Positions 43,188 through 51,670 of a stretch of DNA of 64,000 nt are shown one piece after another (positions within the stretch are counted from its first letter, which is position 1; every line of letters begins with the position of its first letter). A program made the position numbers and the translations under genes. The notes below the pieces were generated by a model. The model was not told the origin of the DNA, did not search any database, and saw only the letters and a list, made by a program, of their open reading frames with translations. Where the stretch lies: assembly GCA_958295985.1 (NCBI GenBank), contig OY282432.1:3009001-3073000 (forward strand), read 5' to 3'. This DNA comes from an uncultured Candidatus Binatia bacterium (GTDB lineage Bacteria; Desulfobacterota; Binatia; UBA9968; JAJDTQ01).

Positions 43188-44180
43188 CTAGTTGAGGATC
43201 AACCCGTGTTTCGCCTTGTCCGGAACGAAGTCCAGAACGCCTCGCCGCTTGGCCATTTCGAGGAAGTTCCACTGGGCGTCCACGGTCTCCTTGTCCCACT
43301 TGGCCAGGAAGATCTTGTTTTTCTGCAACCAGTCCCTGTAGACGCCCGCCTCGGCCTTGTTCTTGATGCCGGTCACCTTGGCGAACTTGGCCTCGGCCTG
43401 GTCGAAGTTCTTGGGGTTCCTGAGCCAGCGCATGGACTCCATGACCGCGGCCGCGAAGCCCTTGGCCCGGTCCCTGTCCGCATCGACCCATTCCCGCCAG
43501 CAGACCAGCGGCGCGGACCACACGATGGGCTGGCCGGCCTTTTTCTTCCAATAGTCGTTGGGCGCGAACACCGACCGGTACTTGTCGGGCTGCGACGCCG
43601 CCCTGACGGTCAGCGAGCTGATGTTGAACATCGAATCCACGTCGCCGCGACCCAGCAAGGCCAGCAGCGCGGGTGCCGCGGCCTGAACGAGTTCCATGTC
43701 CTTCTTGTCCAGCACGTCGATGCCGTGGCCGTCCATGATGACCGCCCGGGTGGCCTTGAAAGCGCCGGCCCCGGTGGACCAGGTGCCGTATTTCTTGCCC
43801 CGGAGATCGCCGATGGACTGGGCCGGGCTGTCCTTCTTGACGAAGACTTCCTGCATCACGGTCAGCCCGCCTCCGATGATGACGAAGTCAAGCCCCTTGG
43901 TGATCCTGGCGATGGCCGCGGTGCCGGCATACGACGAGCAGGGCACCTCCTTGGCGGGCAGCGCGGCCATGTGTCCCTTGAAGGGGCGCACGTCCACGTC
44001 CGCGTCGATGCCGTGCTTCTCGAAGATCCCGGCCATCTCTCCCGACAGATAGAGCATGGAAATGATGCTGTTCCGGCCGGCGGTGACCTTGATCTTGTGA
44101 AGGTCCTTGGCCGCGGCCTCGCAGGCCAGGAAACTCACCAGCGCAATCGCCAACAATCCTGTCCATGTGTAGCGTCGCAT
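43188..44180 (-). CDS. ABC transporter substrate-binding protein, NitT/TauT (SsuA/THI5-like) type
   Basis: This 330-aa periplasmic protein has a signal peptide (YTWTGLLAIALVSFLACEAAA). The mature part opens with KIKVTAGRNSIISMLYLSGE and has DLRGKKYGTWSTGAGA, both typical of the SsuA/NMT1 family that binds sulfonates, nitrate, pyrimidines or aromatic acids. It is the first gene of the four-gene transporter operon and is preceded by a good promoter at 44258-44286. The UbiD gene upstream is on the same strand. Confidence 0.88.
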   Translation of the reverse strand: MRRYTWTGLLAIALVSFLACEAAAKDLHKIKVTAGRNSIISMLYLSGEMAGIFEKHGIDADVDVRPFKGHMAALPAKEVPCSSYAGTAAIARITKGLDFVIIGGGLTVMQEVFVKKDSPAQSIGDLRGKKYGTWSTGAGAFKATRAVIMDGHGIDVLDKKDMELVQAAAPALLALLGRGDVDSMFNISSLTVRAASQPDKYRSVFAPNDYWKKKAGQPIVWSAPLVCWREWVDADRDRAKGFAAAVMESMRWLRNPKNFDQAEAKFAKVTGIKNKAEAGVYRDWLQKNKIFLAKWDKETVDAQWNFLEMAKRRGVLDFVPDKAKHGLILN

Positions 44181-44257
44181 TATTTGCCTCCTTTGACTCT
44201 TCGCCGGTCACGCCGGCAACGAAAGCATCCCTTCTCTCGAAACGCGGAGAACGACGA

Positions 44258-44286
44258 ATAGTAGTTGTTGGATGGTCCTTTGTCAA
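44258..44286 (-). promoter_or_regulatory. sigma70-type promoter of the NitT/TauT operon
   Basis: On the minus strand TTGACA (44286-44281) and TACTAT (44263-44258) are separated by 17 bp. This gives a leader of about 70 nt before the binding-protein ATG. It overlaps the spacer right after the UbiD stop codon, so the transporter can be expressed independently. Confidence 0.65.
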
Positions 44287-44295
44287 CGGCGGAGG

Positions 44296-45681
44296 TCAGG
44301 GTTTCAGATACGCTTCGAGGTCGATTTTCCGCCACAGATCCGGGTCCGGCTCGATCTTCTTCTCGAACTCCTTTTCCACGGGGCGGGTGGCGTCGATGAC
44401 CAGGTGGGTGGTCATGGGCCCCCGGCCGGTGCGGGCTTCGTTGTATGAGACCGGATCGAGGTGCGCGCCCTTGACCCCCGGCATGACCAACAGGTCCTCG
44501 TCCGCCACCATGCGGGTGTTGATGGCCCAGGTCACCTCCCGCTCGCTGTAGATGTCCACGTCGTCGTCCACCACCACCGCGGTCTTGGCGTAGTTGTCGG
44601 TGGCCACGGCCACCAGCCCGGCCTGCTTGCCCTCGCCGGGGACCCGCTGCCGCAACGAGACGTAGGTGCCCAGCCAGCCCATGACGTTCACCGCCTTGAG
44701 GGTAGGGAACTGCGCCCGGAGCCGGTCGTAGAGGCTCATCTCGGCGCTCATGGCCGGGGCCAGGTTATGCTCGACGTGGGCAGAGTCCAGATGGTGGTAG
44801 ATGGCGTCCCGGCGCATGGTGATGGCGGTTACGTCGATGACGTAACAGGGCTTGTCGCCGACGCCGTAGTAGCCCAAATACTCGGCGTAGGGGCCGTCGG
44901 TGGCCATGACCGTGGGATCGATGGTCCCTTCGATGACGATCTCCGCCTCGGCCGGCACCGGCAGGTCCACGGTCTCGCCCTTGACGACCTCCAGCGGTTC
45001 CCCCAGATAGCCGCCCATGAGATCGAACTCCACCACCCCCTTGCCCAGGGAAGCCTGCAGCACCGCGGAGTGGTGGCCGACCACCAGGGCGATCTCCATG
45101 GGCTTGCCGAGCTCCGCGCAGCGCCGGGCGATGTAGGCGCCGTCGTTGCCGGGGTTGATCATGCAGCCGAGCCGGTTCCGGCCCATGACCATGTGACGGT
45201 AGATGCCCGCGTTGGGAACGCCGGTGTCCGGCCACCTGGCGATCGTGAACCCGGCGCTGACGTACTTCCCCGCGTCCAGTCTGGAGTTGTGGATGATGGG
45301 CAGCACGTCCAGGTCCACGGCCTCGCCGACGAGCTTCCTTTCCTTGACCGGCGCCTTCTCCTCGGCGACCCACACCGGGTCCTCCCGTCGCGCCAACTTG
45401 CCGCGCAGCACGTCGTAGATCTCTACCCGGGTCATGGCGTGCGGGTCGCAGCCCAGTCCCCAGGCCAGAAGATCGAAGGAGCCGAACATGTTGGTGACCA
45501 GCGGCAACGAGCTGCCCTTGATCTCGGGGCAGTAGATCACCGGGTTCCGTCCCTCGGCCGCCAGCTTGTGCTGGATGATGCTGACCTCCAGGTAGGGGTC
45601 CAGCGGCTGCGTCACCTCGACGTAGTTCCCGGGTCCGGTCTCACGCACGGCGCGGAGAAAATCTCGCAAATTCGGGTTCAT
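44296..45681 (-). CDS. UbiD family decarboxylase (second copy)
   Basis: This 461-aa full-length UbiD protein is longer than the one at 26641. Cofactor-region landmarks are GFTIARWPDTGVPNAGIYRH, MVMGRNRLGCMI and EIALVVGHHSAVLQA. ATDGPYAEYLGYYG holds the active-site acid, and EREVTWAINTRM and LIDATRPVEK are near the C terminus. It requires prenyl-FMN. Its position upstream of an uptake system suggests that it decarboxylates the imported acid (inference). The start at 45681 lies 4 bp after the preceding gene's stop. Confidence 0.9.
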   Translation of the reverse strand: MNPNLRDFLRAVRETGPGNYVEVTQPLDPYLEVSIIQHKLAAEGRNPVIYCPEIKGSSLPLVTNMFGSFDLLAWGLGCDPHAMTRVEIYDVLRGKLARREDPVWVAEEKAPVKERKLVGEAVDLDVLPIIHNSRLDAGKYVSAGFTIARWPDTGVPNAGIYRHMVMGRNRLGCMINPGNDGAYIARRCAELGKPMEIALVVGHHSAVLQASLGKGVVEFDLMGGYLGEPLEVVKGETVDLPVPAEAEIVIEGTIDPTVMATDGPYAEYLGYYGVGDKPCYVIDVTAITMRRDAIYHHLDSAHVEHNLAPAMSAEMSLYDRLRAQFPTLKAVNVMGWLGTYVSLRQRVPGEGKQAGLVAVATDNYAKTAVVVDDDVDIYSEREVTWAINTRMVADEDLLVMPGVKGAHLDPVSYNEARTGRGPMTTHLVIDATRPVEKEFEKKIEPDPDLWRKIDLEAYLKP

Positions 45682-45685
45682 GACT

Positions 45686-46348
45686 CTAATGCTGAGGAGG
45701 TTGGAACGCGAAGAATGCTTGCAACATATCATGCCAGGCTAGGGGCTGGAAATAAGCAGCAGGATGCCTGATAGCCACAATCAGACATGTACCACCTTCG
45801 TAGTGGTAATTTCCCGCCCATAACTCCTTGTATTGGAATTGCTCGGGGACGAATGGCAGGATTCCTTGATTGACATCAGGATTTGCACACCAGAAGCCCT
45901 GATGTTCACACAGCCTGTCCCATAGACCAAACCCGCACGCGATTACATGGGTTGGGCGCAGACAGTTCAAGCATTCTCTAAAAGCATCTCTCGACTCCCT
46001 GAACATCTCAGGAGGCGTCTCTTGACCTGGACCCGGGACAAACCACTGCACGTAATTGTAGAACGCCACACTGTGCCAGAACTCCCTGGAAGTCATTGCG
46101 TCAACCGGCACAACACACGCTGCCTTTAGGTTGAGGAAGAATTGAAGGTCGGCCCGCCGAGTTCTCACTATATTACTGGTGAAATCGCGGGTATATTGAT
46201 CTTCATGATCTTCATGATCTTCACCGCGGTCAGTATAGTGTGATTCCCCGAGTATCAACACGCGCGATTCTCCGAATATCGGCGGGCGAGGCGGCAGACA
46301 GAGGTCGTACCGGCTCCCTATCCATGGCTCGAACCTGATCCTGCACAT
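45686..46348 (-). CDS. uracil-DNA glycosylase-like hypothetical protein
   Basis: The protein has 220 aa. Only weak family signals are visible: RVLILGESHYTD near residues 29-40 looks like a UDG-superfamily first strand with the catalytic-loop position, and LIVAIRHPAAY near the C terminus resembles the His-Pro motif of that fold. The usual acidic water-activating motif is not clear. Base composition is about 50% GC, against about 65% in neighbours, which indicates transfer. A 9-bp microsatellite (46196-46222) encodes EDHEDHEDQ. It lies 21 bp after the LLM gene. The function is unknown. Confidence 0.65.
   Translation of the reverse strand: MCRIRFEPWIGSRYDLCLPPRPPIFGESRVLILGESHYTDRGEDHEDHEDQYTRDFTSNIVRTRRADLQFFLNLKAACVVPVDAMTSREFWHSVAFYNYVQWFVPGPGQETPPEMFRESRDAFRECLNCLRPTHVIACGFGLWDRLCEHQGFWCANPDVNQGILPFVPEQFQYKELWAGNYHYEGGTCLIVAIRHPAAYFQPLAWHDMLQAFFAFQPPQH
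46196..46222. repeat. 9-bp microsatellite inside the UDG-like gene
   Basis: Three consecutive copies of GATCTTCAT-type units (forward strand) keep the reading frame and encode Glu-Asp-His repeats. Copy number change would alter the protein by three residues without a frameshift. Confidence 0.8.
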
Positions 46349-46369
46349 GATTTTCTCCTTCCTCCTGCT

Positions 46370-47350
46370 TCAGTCTCGCACCAGTGGCAGGACCTCTTCG
46401 ACGAAACGACGGATCTGGGCCAACTGGTCGTGTCCGGTGAAGCGCAGCACCGGCGTGGTGATGCCCATGTCCAGCCATTCCCCGAGCAGCGCCGCGCACT
46501 CCTCCGGGGGGCCGTGGGCCAGCCAGATCTCGATGACGTCGTCGGTGGGCCACGACGGCGTGTAGTACTCGCGAAAGTAGTGCTTCGACTCCTCGTAGGC
46601 CGCCTGTTTGTCCTCGTTGATGTTGATCATGCCGTGGATGCAGGTCTCGAAGCGGCTCAGGTCCCGGCCTTGCCGCTCCGCGGCTTCCTGCATGAACTCC
46701 CAACGGCGGCGGAACTCGTCCGGCGCCACCGCATCGGTCATGTAGCCGTCCCCGAGCCGTACCGCCCGTTCCAGCGCTCGCTTGACCAGCGGACTACCGG
46801 CCATGGGCTGTCGCGGGTTCACCGCGATCCAGATGGGGCAGGGGCGCTGCACGGGCTTGGGCAGGACGTCGTAACCCTCCAGGGTGTAGAAGCGTCCGCG
46901 GTGGTGGACCTTTCCGTCGCTCCATAACGCACGCAGCAACGCCACCCCTTCCTCCAACCGGGGGACCCGTTCGCGGGAGGTCTGCCCGAAGGCCCGAAGC
47001 TCGGGCTCGTGGCCGCCGCCGATGCACGCGCCCAGCACCGTGCGGCCGCCGGAGACGTGGTCCAGGCTCGCCCACTGGATCGCCAGCTCCACCGGATGGC
47101 GCAGCGGAAAGGTCGCCATGCAGATGGTGCCCAGCCGCACGCGCCGGGTGCGCGCGGCGAGGTTCGACAGCATGACGATGGAATCGAGGCGGGGCTTGTG
47201 GATGAAGCTGTCGCCCACCCATACCGATTCGAAGACGCCGGACTCCTCCGCCAGCGCCGCAGCCTCGAACAGGTCGTCCACCGTGGTGAGCCCGAACAGG
47301 ACCCCGCGGTTGGGAAGGCTCAAACCCCATCGTGCCGGCATATCACGCAT
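46370..47350 (-). CDS. LLM class flavin-dependent oxidoreductase
   Basis: This 326-aa luciferase-like TIM-barrel enzyme is of the F420 or FMN type. ESVWVGDSFIHKPRLDSIVM, LGTICMATFPLRHPVELAIQ and DHVSGGRTVLGACIGGG are family hallmarks. A second Met at 47341 (MPARWGLSLP) is an equally possible start. It lies 73 bp after an orphan molybdenum-hydroxylase subunit on the same strand. The substrate and cofactor cannot be read with certainty. Confidence 0.87.
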   Translation of the reverse strand: MRDMPARWGLSLPNRGVLFGLTTVDDLFEAAALAEESGVFESVWVGDSFIHKPRLDSIVMLSNLAARTRRVRLGTICMATFPLRHPVELAIQWASLDHVSGGRTVLGACIGGGHEPELRAFGQTSRERVPRLEEGVALLRALWSDGKVHHRGRFYTLEGYDVLPKPVQRPCPIWIAVNPRQPMAGSPLVKRALERAVRLGDGYMTDAVAPDEFRRRWEFMQEAAERQGRDLSRFETCIHGMININEDKQAAYEESKHYFREYYTPSWPTDDVIEIWLAHGPPEECAALLGEWLDMGITTPVLRFTGHDQLAQIRRFVEEVLPLVRD

Positions 47351-47423
47351 GGTCCACCACCCCTATCACGGCGCCGACCGTATTGGCCAGAGTCCCCGTA
47401 CACCAGCGGGTCCGCACCCGCCC

Positions 47424-49691
47424 CTACAGGGCCTTCAATTCGCGCAAAATTCGTTCGGGGGTCATGGGCAGCGCCTTCGGGCGTACCCCCACCGCGTCGT
47501 GGATGGCGTTGGCGAGGGCGGGCGCCACCGGGCCGAAGGGGAGTTCGCCGATGCCCTTGGCGCCGTAGGGGCCCCCGGAAGCGTCACCTTCCACCACGAC
47601 GCAGTCCAGCCGTTTCGGCATGGCGGAGAAGGCGGGCACGCGGTAGTCCACCAGGTTCGGGTTCAGCACCTGGCCGCGGTCCACTACCAGGTCCTCGTAA
47701 AGGGCGAAGCCCAGGCCCTGGGCCACGCCGCCCTCGATCTGGCCCTGGAGCCCCAGCGGGTTGATGGCCTTGCCGACGTCGTGGACCGCGAGGTAGCGCA
47801 GCAATTCCACCGCCCCGGTGTCCGTGTCCACCCGGACTTCGGCCACGTGACAGCATGCTGCGATGACGGGGGCCGCGGACTCGTAGTCGGCCAGGTCGAA
47901 CCGGGTGGCTTCCCGGTCGACGAAAGCTCCCTTGCCGATGATCAGCACGCCCTGGCGGTCGTAGGCCTCGCTGACCACGTCGTCGAAGGAAACCTGCCCG
48001 CCGGGCTCCACCGTGGACGCCACCCGGTCGCCGGCGAACTCCAGCGTCTCGGGCGCGGCCTTCAGCATCACCGCCGCGATCTCCGCCAGACGCCGCCGGG
48101 CGTCGGCTGCGGCCGCGGCCACGGCGTTGCCGCATACGTAAGTGGTGCGGCTGGCCCAGGTGCCGAGGTCGTAGGGGATCACGTCGGTGTCGTTGTGGAA
48201 CAGCCGCACCCGGTCCACCGAGACCCCGAGATGCTCTGCCGCGATCTGCGCCATCACCGTCCTCGTGCCGGTGCCGGTATCCGCGATCGCAGCGATGACG
48301 CCTACGGTGCCGTCCCGGTCCACCTTGACGATGGCCTCGGTGGAGTTCTGCCGGTAGTAGCGCAGCCCGGCGCCGGTCTCCGAGAGAAACGCCATGCCGA
48401 TGCCCGTCCGCTTGCCCCCCGCGAACGCCCTTCCCGCGGCGCCCGTGCCCGGACGCATGAGCCGGCTCGCGCGTTCCACGCACGTCCGCTCGCAGGGACG
48501 CCTCAGATTCTTGAGGCGGATCTCCACCGGGTCCATGCCGAGTCGCCCGGCCATGGCGTCGAGGGTGGTTTCGAACGCGAACCCCTCCTCGGCGTGGCCG
48601 AACCCCCGGAAGGCGCCCCCGGGAGGCTTGTTGGTGTAGACCAGCCTGGCATCCACCGACTTCGCCGGCCGGTGCAGGTCATAGGATGTAAAGAAGGCCA
48701 GGGTAATGAAATTGATGGTGGAAACGCCCTTGTCGTTGTAGGCGCCGTTGTCGCCCGTGACCTCGATGCTCTTGGCGCGGATGACGCCGTCTTTGGTGCA
48801 GCCCAGCCTGAGCCTGAAGCGGTAGGCGTAGCGCGCCCCGGCGCAGCGGAACTCCTCCTCACGGCTGTTGACGATGCGCACGGGGCGGCCCGATTTCCTG
48901 GACAGGACCGCGGCGATGGGCACCATGACGCTCATCACCAGCCGGGAGCCGAAACCGCCGCCGGTCTCGGGCTGGATCACCCGGACGAGCCGTTGAGGAA
49001 TGCCCAGCGCCCGGGCGATCTCGCCGCGCAGGGTGTGGGGCGCCTGGGTCTGGTGCCACACGGTGAGTTGGCCGGTGGCGGCGTAATGGACGATGCAGCC
49101 GCGGGTCTCCATGACCGCATGAGACTGGCGCGTGGTGTGGAACTCCTCCTCCAGCGTCACATCGCAAGCGGCCAGCGCCGCGTCGACGTCGCCTTCCGCC
49201 TTGTGCACCTCGTAGGCGACGTTTCCGCGGTCGTGGACCCTGGGAGAATCCGGCAACAGCGCGGCGTCCACGTCCAGCACCGGCTCCAGGGGCTCGTACG
49301 CCACCTCGATGAGGCGCACGGCTTCCTCCGCGACGTGCTCGTCCACCGCCGCCACCGCGGCCACCTCGTCGCCGGCGTAGCGCACCGTGCGGCCCGGCGC
49401 GCACAGCGGCGTCTTGTCCGCCAGCTCCGGAACGAAGCTGAACTTGATGTCGGGCATGTCCCGCGCGGTGATGACCGCGATCACCCCGGGCAGCCGCTCC
49501 GCCCGGGAGGTATCGATGTCGAGAATCCTGGCGTGGGGCAGGGGACTCCGGCAGATCTTGCCGTGGAGCATGCCCGGGGTCTGAAGGTCCTCGAGGTAGC
49601 GGGCCTCGGCGGTGACCTTCGCCGCGCCCTCGACCGAGGGCGTCGCCCGTCCGATGACTCGCAGCGTGCGCTGGCCGGCCGGCGTCTCCAT
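47424..49691 (-). CDS. xanthine dehydrogenase family molybdopterin-binding subunit, orphan
   Basis: The protein has 755 aa. The N-terminal hammerhead domain includes KVTAEARYLEDLQTPGMLHG. ETGGGFGSRL and GGAFRGFGHAEEG contact molybdopterin, and the catalytic Glu is in AKGIGELPFGP. Near 48460-48520 the segment after IRLKNLR is shorter than usual by perhaps 15 residues (compare GQVL-type region in relatives). No FAD or 2Fe-2S subunit gene is adjacent, unlike the set at 22802-26548. Met at 49727 is an alternative start. It is divergent from the peptide-type ABC operon. Confidence 0.88.
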   Translation of the reverse strand: METPAGQRTLRVIGRATPSVEGAAKVTAEARYLEDLQTPGMLHGKICRSPLPHARILDIDTSRAERLPGVIAVITARDMPDIKFSFVPELADKTPLCAPGRTVRYAGDEVAAVAAVDEHVAEEAVRLIEVAYEPLEPVLDVDAALLPDSPRVHDRGNVAYEVHKAEGDVDAALAACDVTLEEEFHTTRQSHAVMETRGCIVHYAATGQLTVWHQTQAPHTLRGEIARALGIPQRLVRVIQPETGGGFGSRLVMSVMVPIAAVLSRKSGRPVRIVNSREEEFRCAGARYAYRFRLRLGCTKDGVIRAKSIEVTGDNGAYNDKGVSTINFITLAFFTSYDLHRPAKSVDARLVYTNKPPGGAFRGFGHAEEGFAFETTLDAMAGRLGMDPVEIRLKNLRRPCERTCVERASRLMRPGTGAAGRAFAGGKRTGIGMAFLSETGAGLRYYRQNSTEAIVKVDRDGTVGVIAAIADTGTGTRTVMAQIAAEHLGVSVDRVRLFHNDTDVIPYDLGTWASRTTYVCGNAVAAAAADARRRLAEIAAVMLKAAPETLEFAGDRVASTVEPGGQVSFDDVVSEAYDRQGVLIIGKGAFVDREATRFDLADYESAAPVIAACCHVAEVRVDTDTGAVELLRYLAVHDVGKAINPLGLQGQIEGGVAQGLGFALYEDLVVDRGQVLNPNLVDYRVPAFSAMPKRLDCVVVEGDASGGPYGAKGIGELPFGPVAPALANAIHDAVGVRPKALPMTPERILRELKAL

Positions 49692-49859
49692 GGAGTCAGG
49701 ATCGCAGAAAGCCGGCTTGCATTCCACCCCGGAGGTAGCATAGGCTTACGGTTTTTCAATCAGTGGTCTGTCGGGCGACGGGAAGTTGGACAGGCGGCGC
49801 ACCCCGGCGTCATCCTGCGGCGACCCGCCCGACATTCGAGTCAAACGGAGGTTACAATC

Positions 49860-51581
49860 ATGAGCGACAAGAAGATCCTGAGCCGGGACGCGCGGCGCTA
49901 CACACTGCCGTCGGAACGCGCGCTTGGCGCGGACACGCACAGCTACCTGCCGGAGCTGTGCGACCAGGTCCGCACCCGGAAGATCACCCGGCGCGACTTT
50001 CTGCGGCAGGCGGCGCTGCTGGGCATGACTGCGGGCGTGGCCTACGCCACCGTGGACAAGCTCATCGGCGGCGCCCTGGTGCCGTCCGCGGCCGCGGCGA
50101 CCCCGAAAGCCGGCGGGACCCTCAGAGTCTCCATGCGGATCCAGGAGGTGACCGATCCGGCGATCTTCGACTGGACCGAGAAATCCAACGTCGCGCGGTT
50201 CATCGTGGAGCATCTGACCCGCACCAAGGCGGACAACGTGACGGTTCCCTATCTCGCCAGGAAATGGGAAGCGTCCGACGACCTCAAGACCTGGGTATTC
50301 CACCTGCGAGACGACGTGACCTGGTCCAACGGCGACAAGTTCACCTCCGCGGACGTCGCCCACACGGTCAACCGCTGGCTCGACCCGAAAACCGGCTCCT
50401 CCAACCTCGGCCTCTTCAGCGCCATGGTCGAAGCCGGCGCCGACGGCAAGAAGCGCGGCATCGCCAACGCGGTCGAAGTCATCGACGACTACACCATCCA
50501 GTTCAACCTCAAGAAGGCCGCCCTGGCCATGCCGGAGAACTTCTACAACTATCCCACCGCCATCGTTCACAGAGGCTTCGGCAAGGACTACGCCGCGGAC
50601 CTGTCCAGGAACCCCATCGGCACCGGTCCGATGAAGCTGGAGGCGTTCGGGGTCGGCGAGAGGGCGATCCTCAAAAAGACGCGGGAATGGTGGGCCGGAC
50701 CGTTCTACCTGGACGAGATCCACTATTTCGACCACGGCGAGGACACCAACGCCTGGATCGCGGCCCTGGCGTCGCAGCAGGTGGACATGGTCTTCCGCGT
50801 GCCCAACAGCGCCATCGACACCATCAAGCGTTTGCCCTTCGTGGACCTCCATGAGGCGACGACGGCGCAGACCGCGGTCATGCGTTTCCGCGTCACCGAG
50901 AAACCCTTCGACAACCTCAAGCTCCGCCAGGCCATCGCCGCCTGCATGGACCACAAGGAGATCCTGGACAAGGCGTTCAAGGGCCTCGGCCAGATCGCCG
51001 AGAACCATCACGTCTGTCCGATCCATCCGGAATACGCGGCCCTGCCGCCGCTCAAGCGGGACGTCGAGAAGGCAAAGAAGCTGCTGGCCGAGGCCGGCTA
51101 CGAGAACGGCCTGACCGTCGAAATCGCCAACGGCGATACCGAAGGCCCGTGGATGACCGACGCCTGCGCCATCTTCAAGAACCAGCTCGCTCCCGCGGGC
51201 ATCACCCTGAACATCAACAAGATGCCGTCAAGCCAGTACTGGGAGGTCTGGGACAAGGCGCCCTGGGGCTACACCGCGTGGACGCACCGTCCGCTCGGCA
51301 CCATGGTGCTGGGCCTCGGCTACCGGTCCGGCGTGCCCTGGAACGAGACCGCCTACAACAACCCCGAGTTCGACGCCGCCCTCGACGAGGCCGAGGCCAC
51401 CCTCGACGTCAACGAACGCAAAAAGAAGATGGCCGCGTGCGAGAAGATCCTCCAGGACGACGCCATCATCCCGCAGCCCTTCTGGCGCTCGGTCTTCAAG
51501 GCGGCCAACAAGCGGGTCAAGGGGTTCAAGACCCATCCGACGCTGTACCACCAGTTTCAAGACGTGTGGCTGGACGGTTAG
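49860..51581 (+). CDS. ABC transporter substrate-binding protein, peptide/nickel (DppA) type, Tat-exported
   Basis: This 573-aa protein has a twin-arginine signal (KITRRDFLRQAALLGMTAG, about residues 39-57), so it folds before export. The SBP_bac_5 domain is marked by VTWSNGDKFTSADVAHTVNR, NPIGTGPMKLEAF and LRQAIAACMDHKEILDKAF. The start at 49860 follows ACGGAGGTTACAATC. It is the first gene of a complete transporter set (permeases, fused ATPase). A stem-loop follows. The cargo is unknown. Confidence 0.92.
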   Translation: MSDKKILSRDARRYTLPSERALGADTHSYLPELCDQVRTRKITRRDFLRQAALLGMTAGVAYATVDKLIGGALVPSAAAATPKAGGTLRVSMRIQEVTDPAIFDWTEKSNVARFIVEHLTRTKADNVTVPYLARKWEASDDLKTWVFHLRDDVTWSNGDKFTSADVAHTVNRWLDPKTGSSNLGLFSAMVEAGADGKKRGIANAVEVIDDYTIQFNLKKAALAMPENFYNYPTAIVHRGFGKDYAADLSRNPIGTGPMKLEAFGVGERAILKKTREWWAGPFYLDEIHYFDHGEDTNAWIAALASQQVDMVFRVPNSAIDTIKRLPFVDLHEATTAQTAVMRFRVTEKPFDNLKLRQAIAACMDHKEILDKAFKGLGQIAENHHVCPIHPEYAALPPLKRDVEKAKKLLAEAGYENGLTVEIANGDTEGPWMTDACAIFKNQLAPAGITLNINKMPSSQYWEVWDKAPWGYTAWTHRPLGTMVLGLGYRSGVPWNETAYNNPEFDAALDEAEATLDVNERKKKMAACEKILQDDAIIPQPFWRSVFKAANKRVKGFKTHPTLYHQFQDVWLDG

Positions 51582-51593
51582 GTTAGGTACGCC

Positions 51594-51625
51594 GCGGCGC
51601 GGGAGTCTTCGGGCGCCCGCGCCGC
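51594..51625 (+). terminator. stem-loop between binding-protein and permease genes
   Basis: A 10-bp stem GCGGCGCGGG/CCCGCGCCGC with a 12-nt loop lies 12 nt after the binding-protein stop, followed by CCTTCTTT. Such structures commonly stabilise the binding-protein message or partly terminate, which gives more binding protein than permease. Confidence 0.6.
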
Positions 51626-51670
51626 CTTCTTTCCCGGTTGGCCGGATACGCGTACTCACGGGAGACGGAC

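Noticed and set aside
47022..49859. A 946-codon open frame upstream of and in frame with the DppA-type gene, antisense to the LLM and XDH genes
   Set aside because: Long antisense frames are expected in GC-rich genes. The opposite strand encodes clear LLM and molybdenum-hydroxylase motifs, and the translation here is low-complexity Arg/His/Gly/Pro-rich. The real start with a ribosome site and Tat signal is at 49860.
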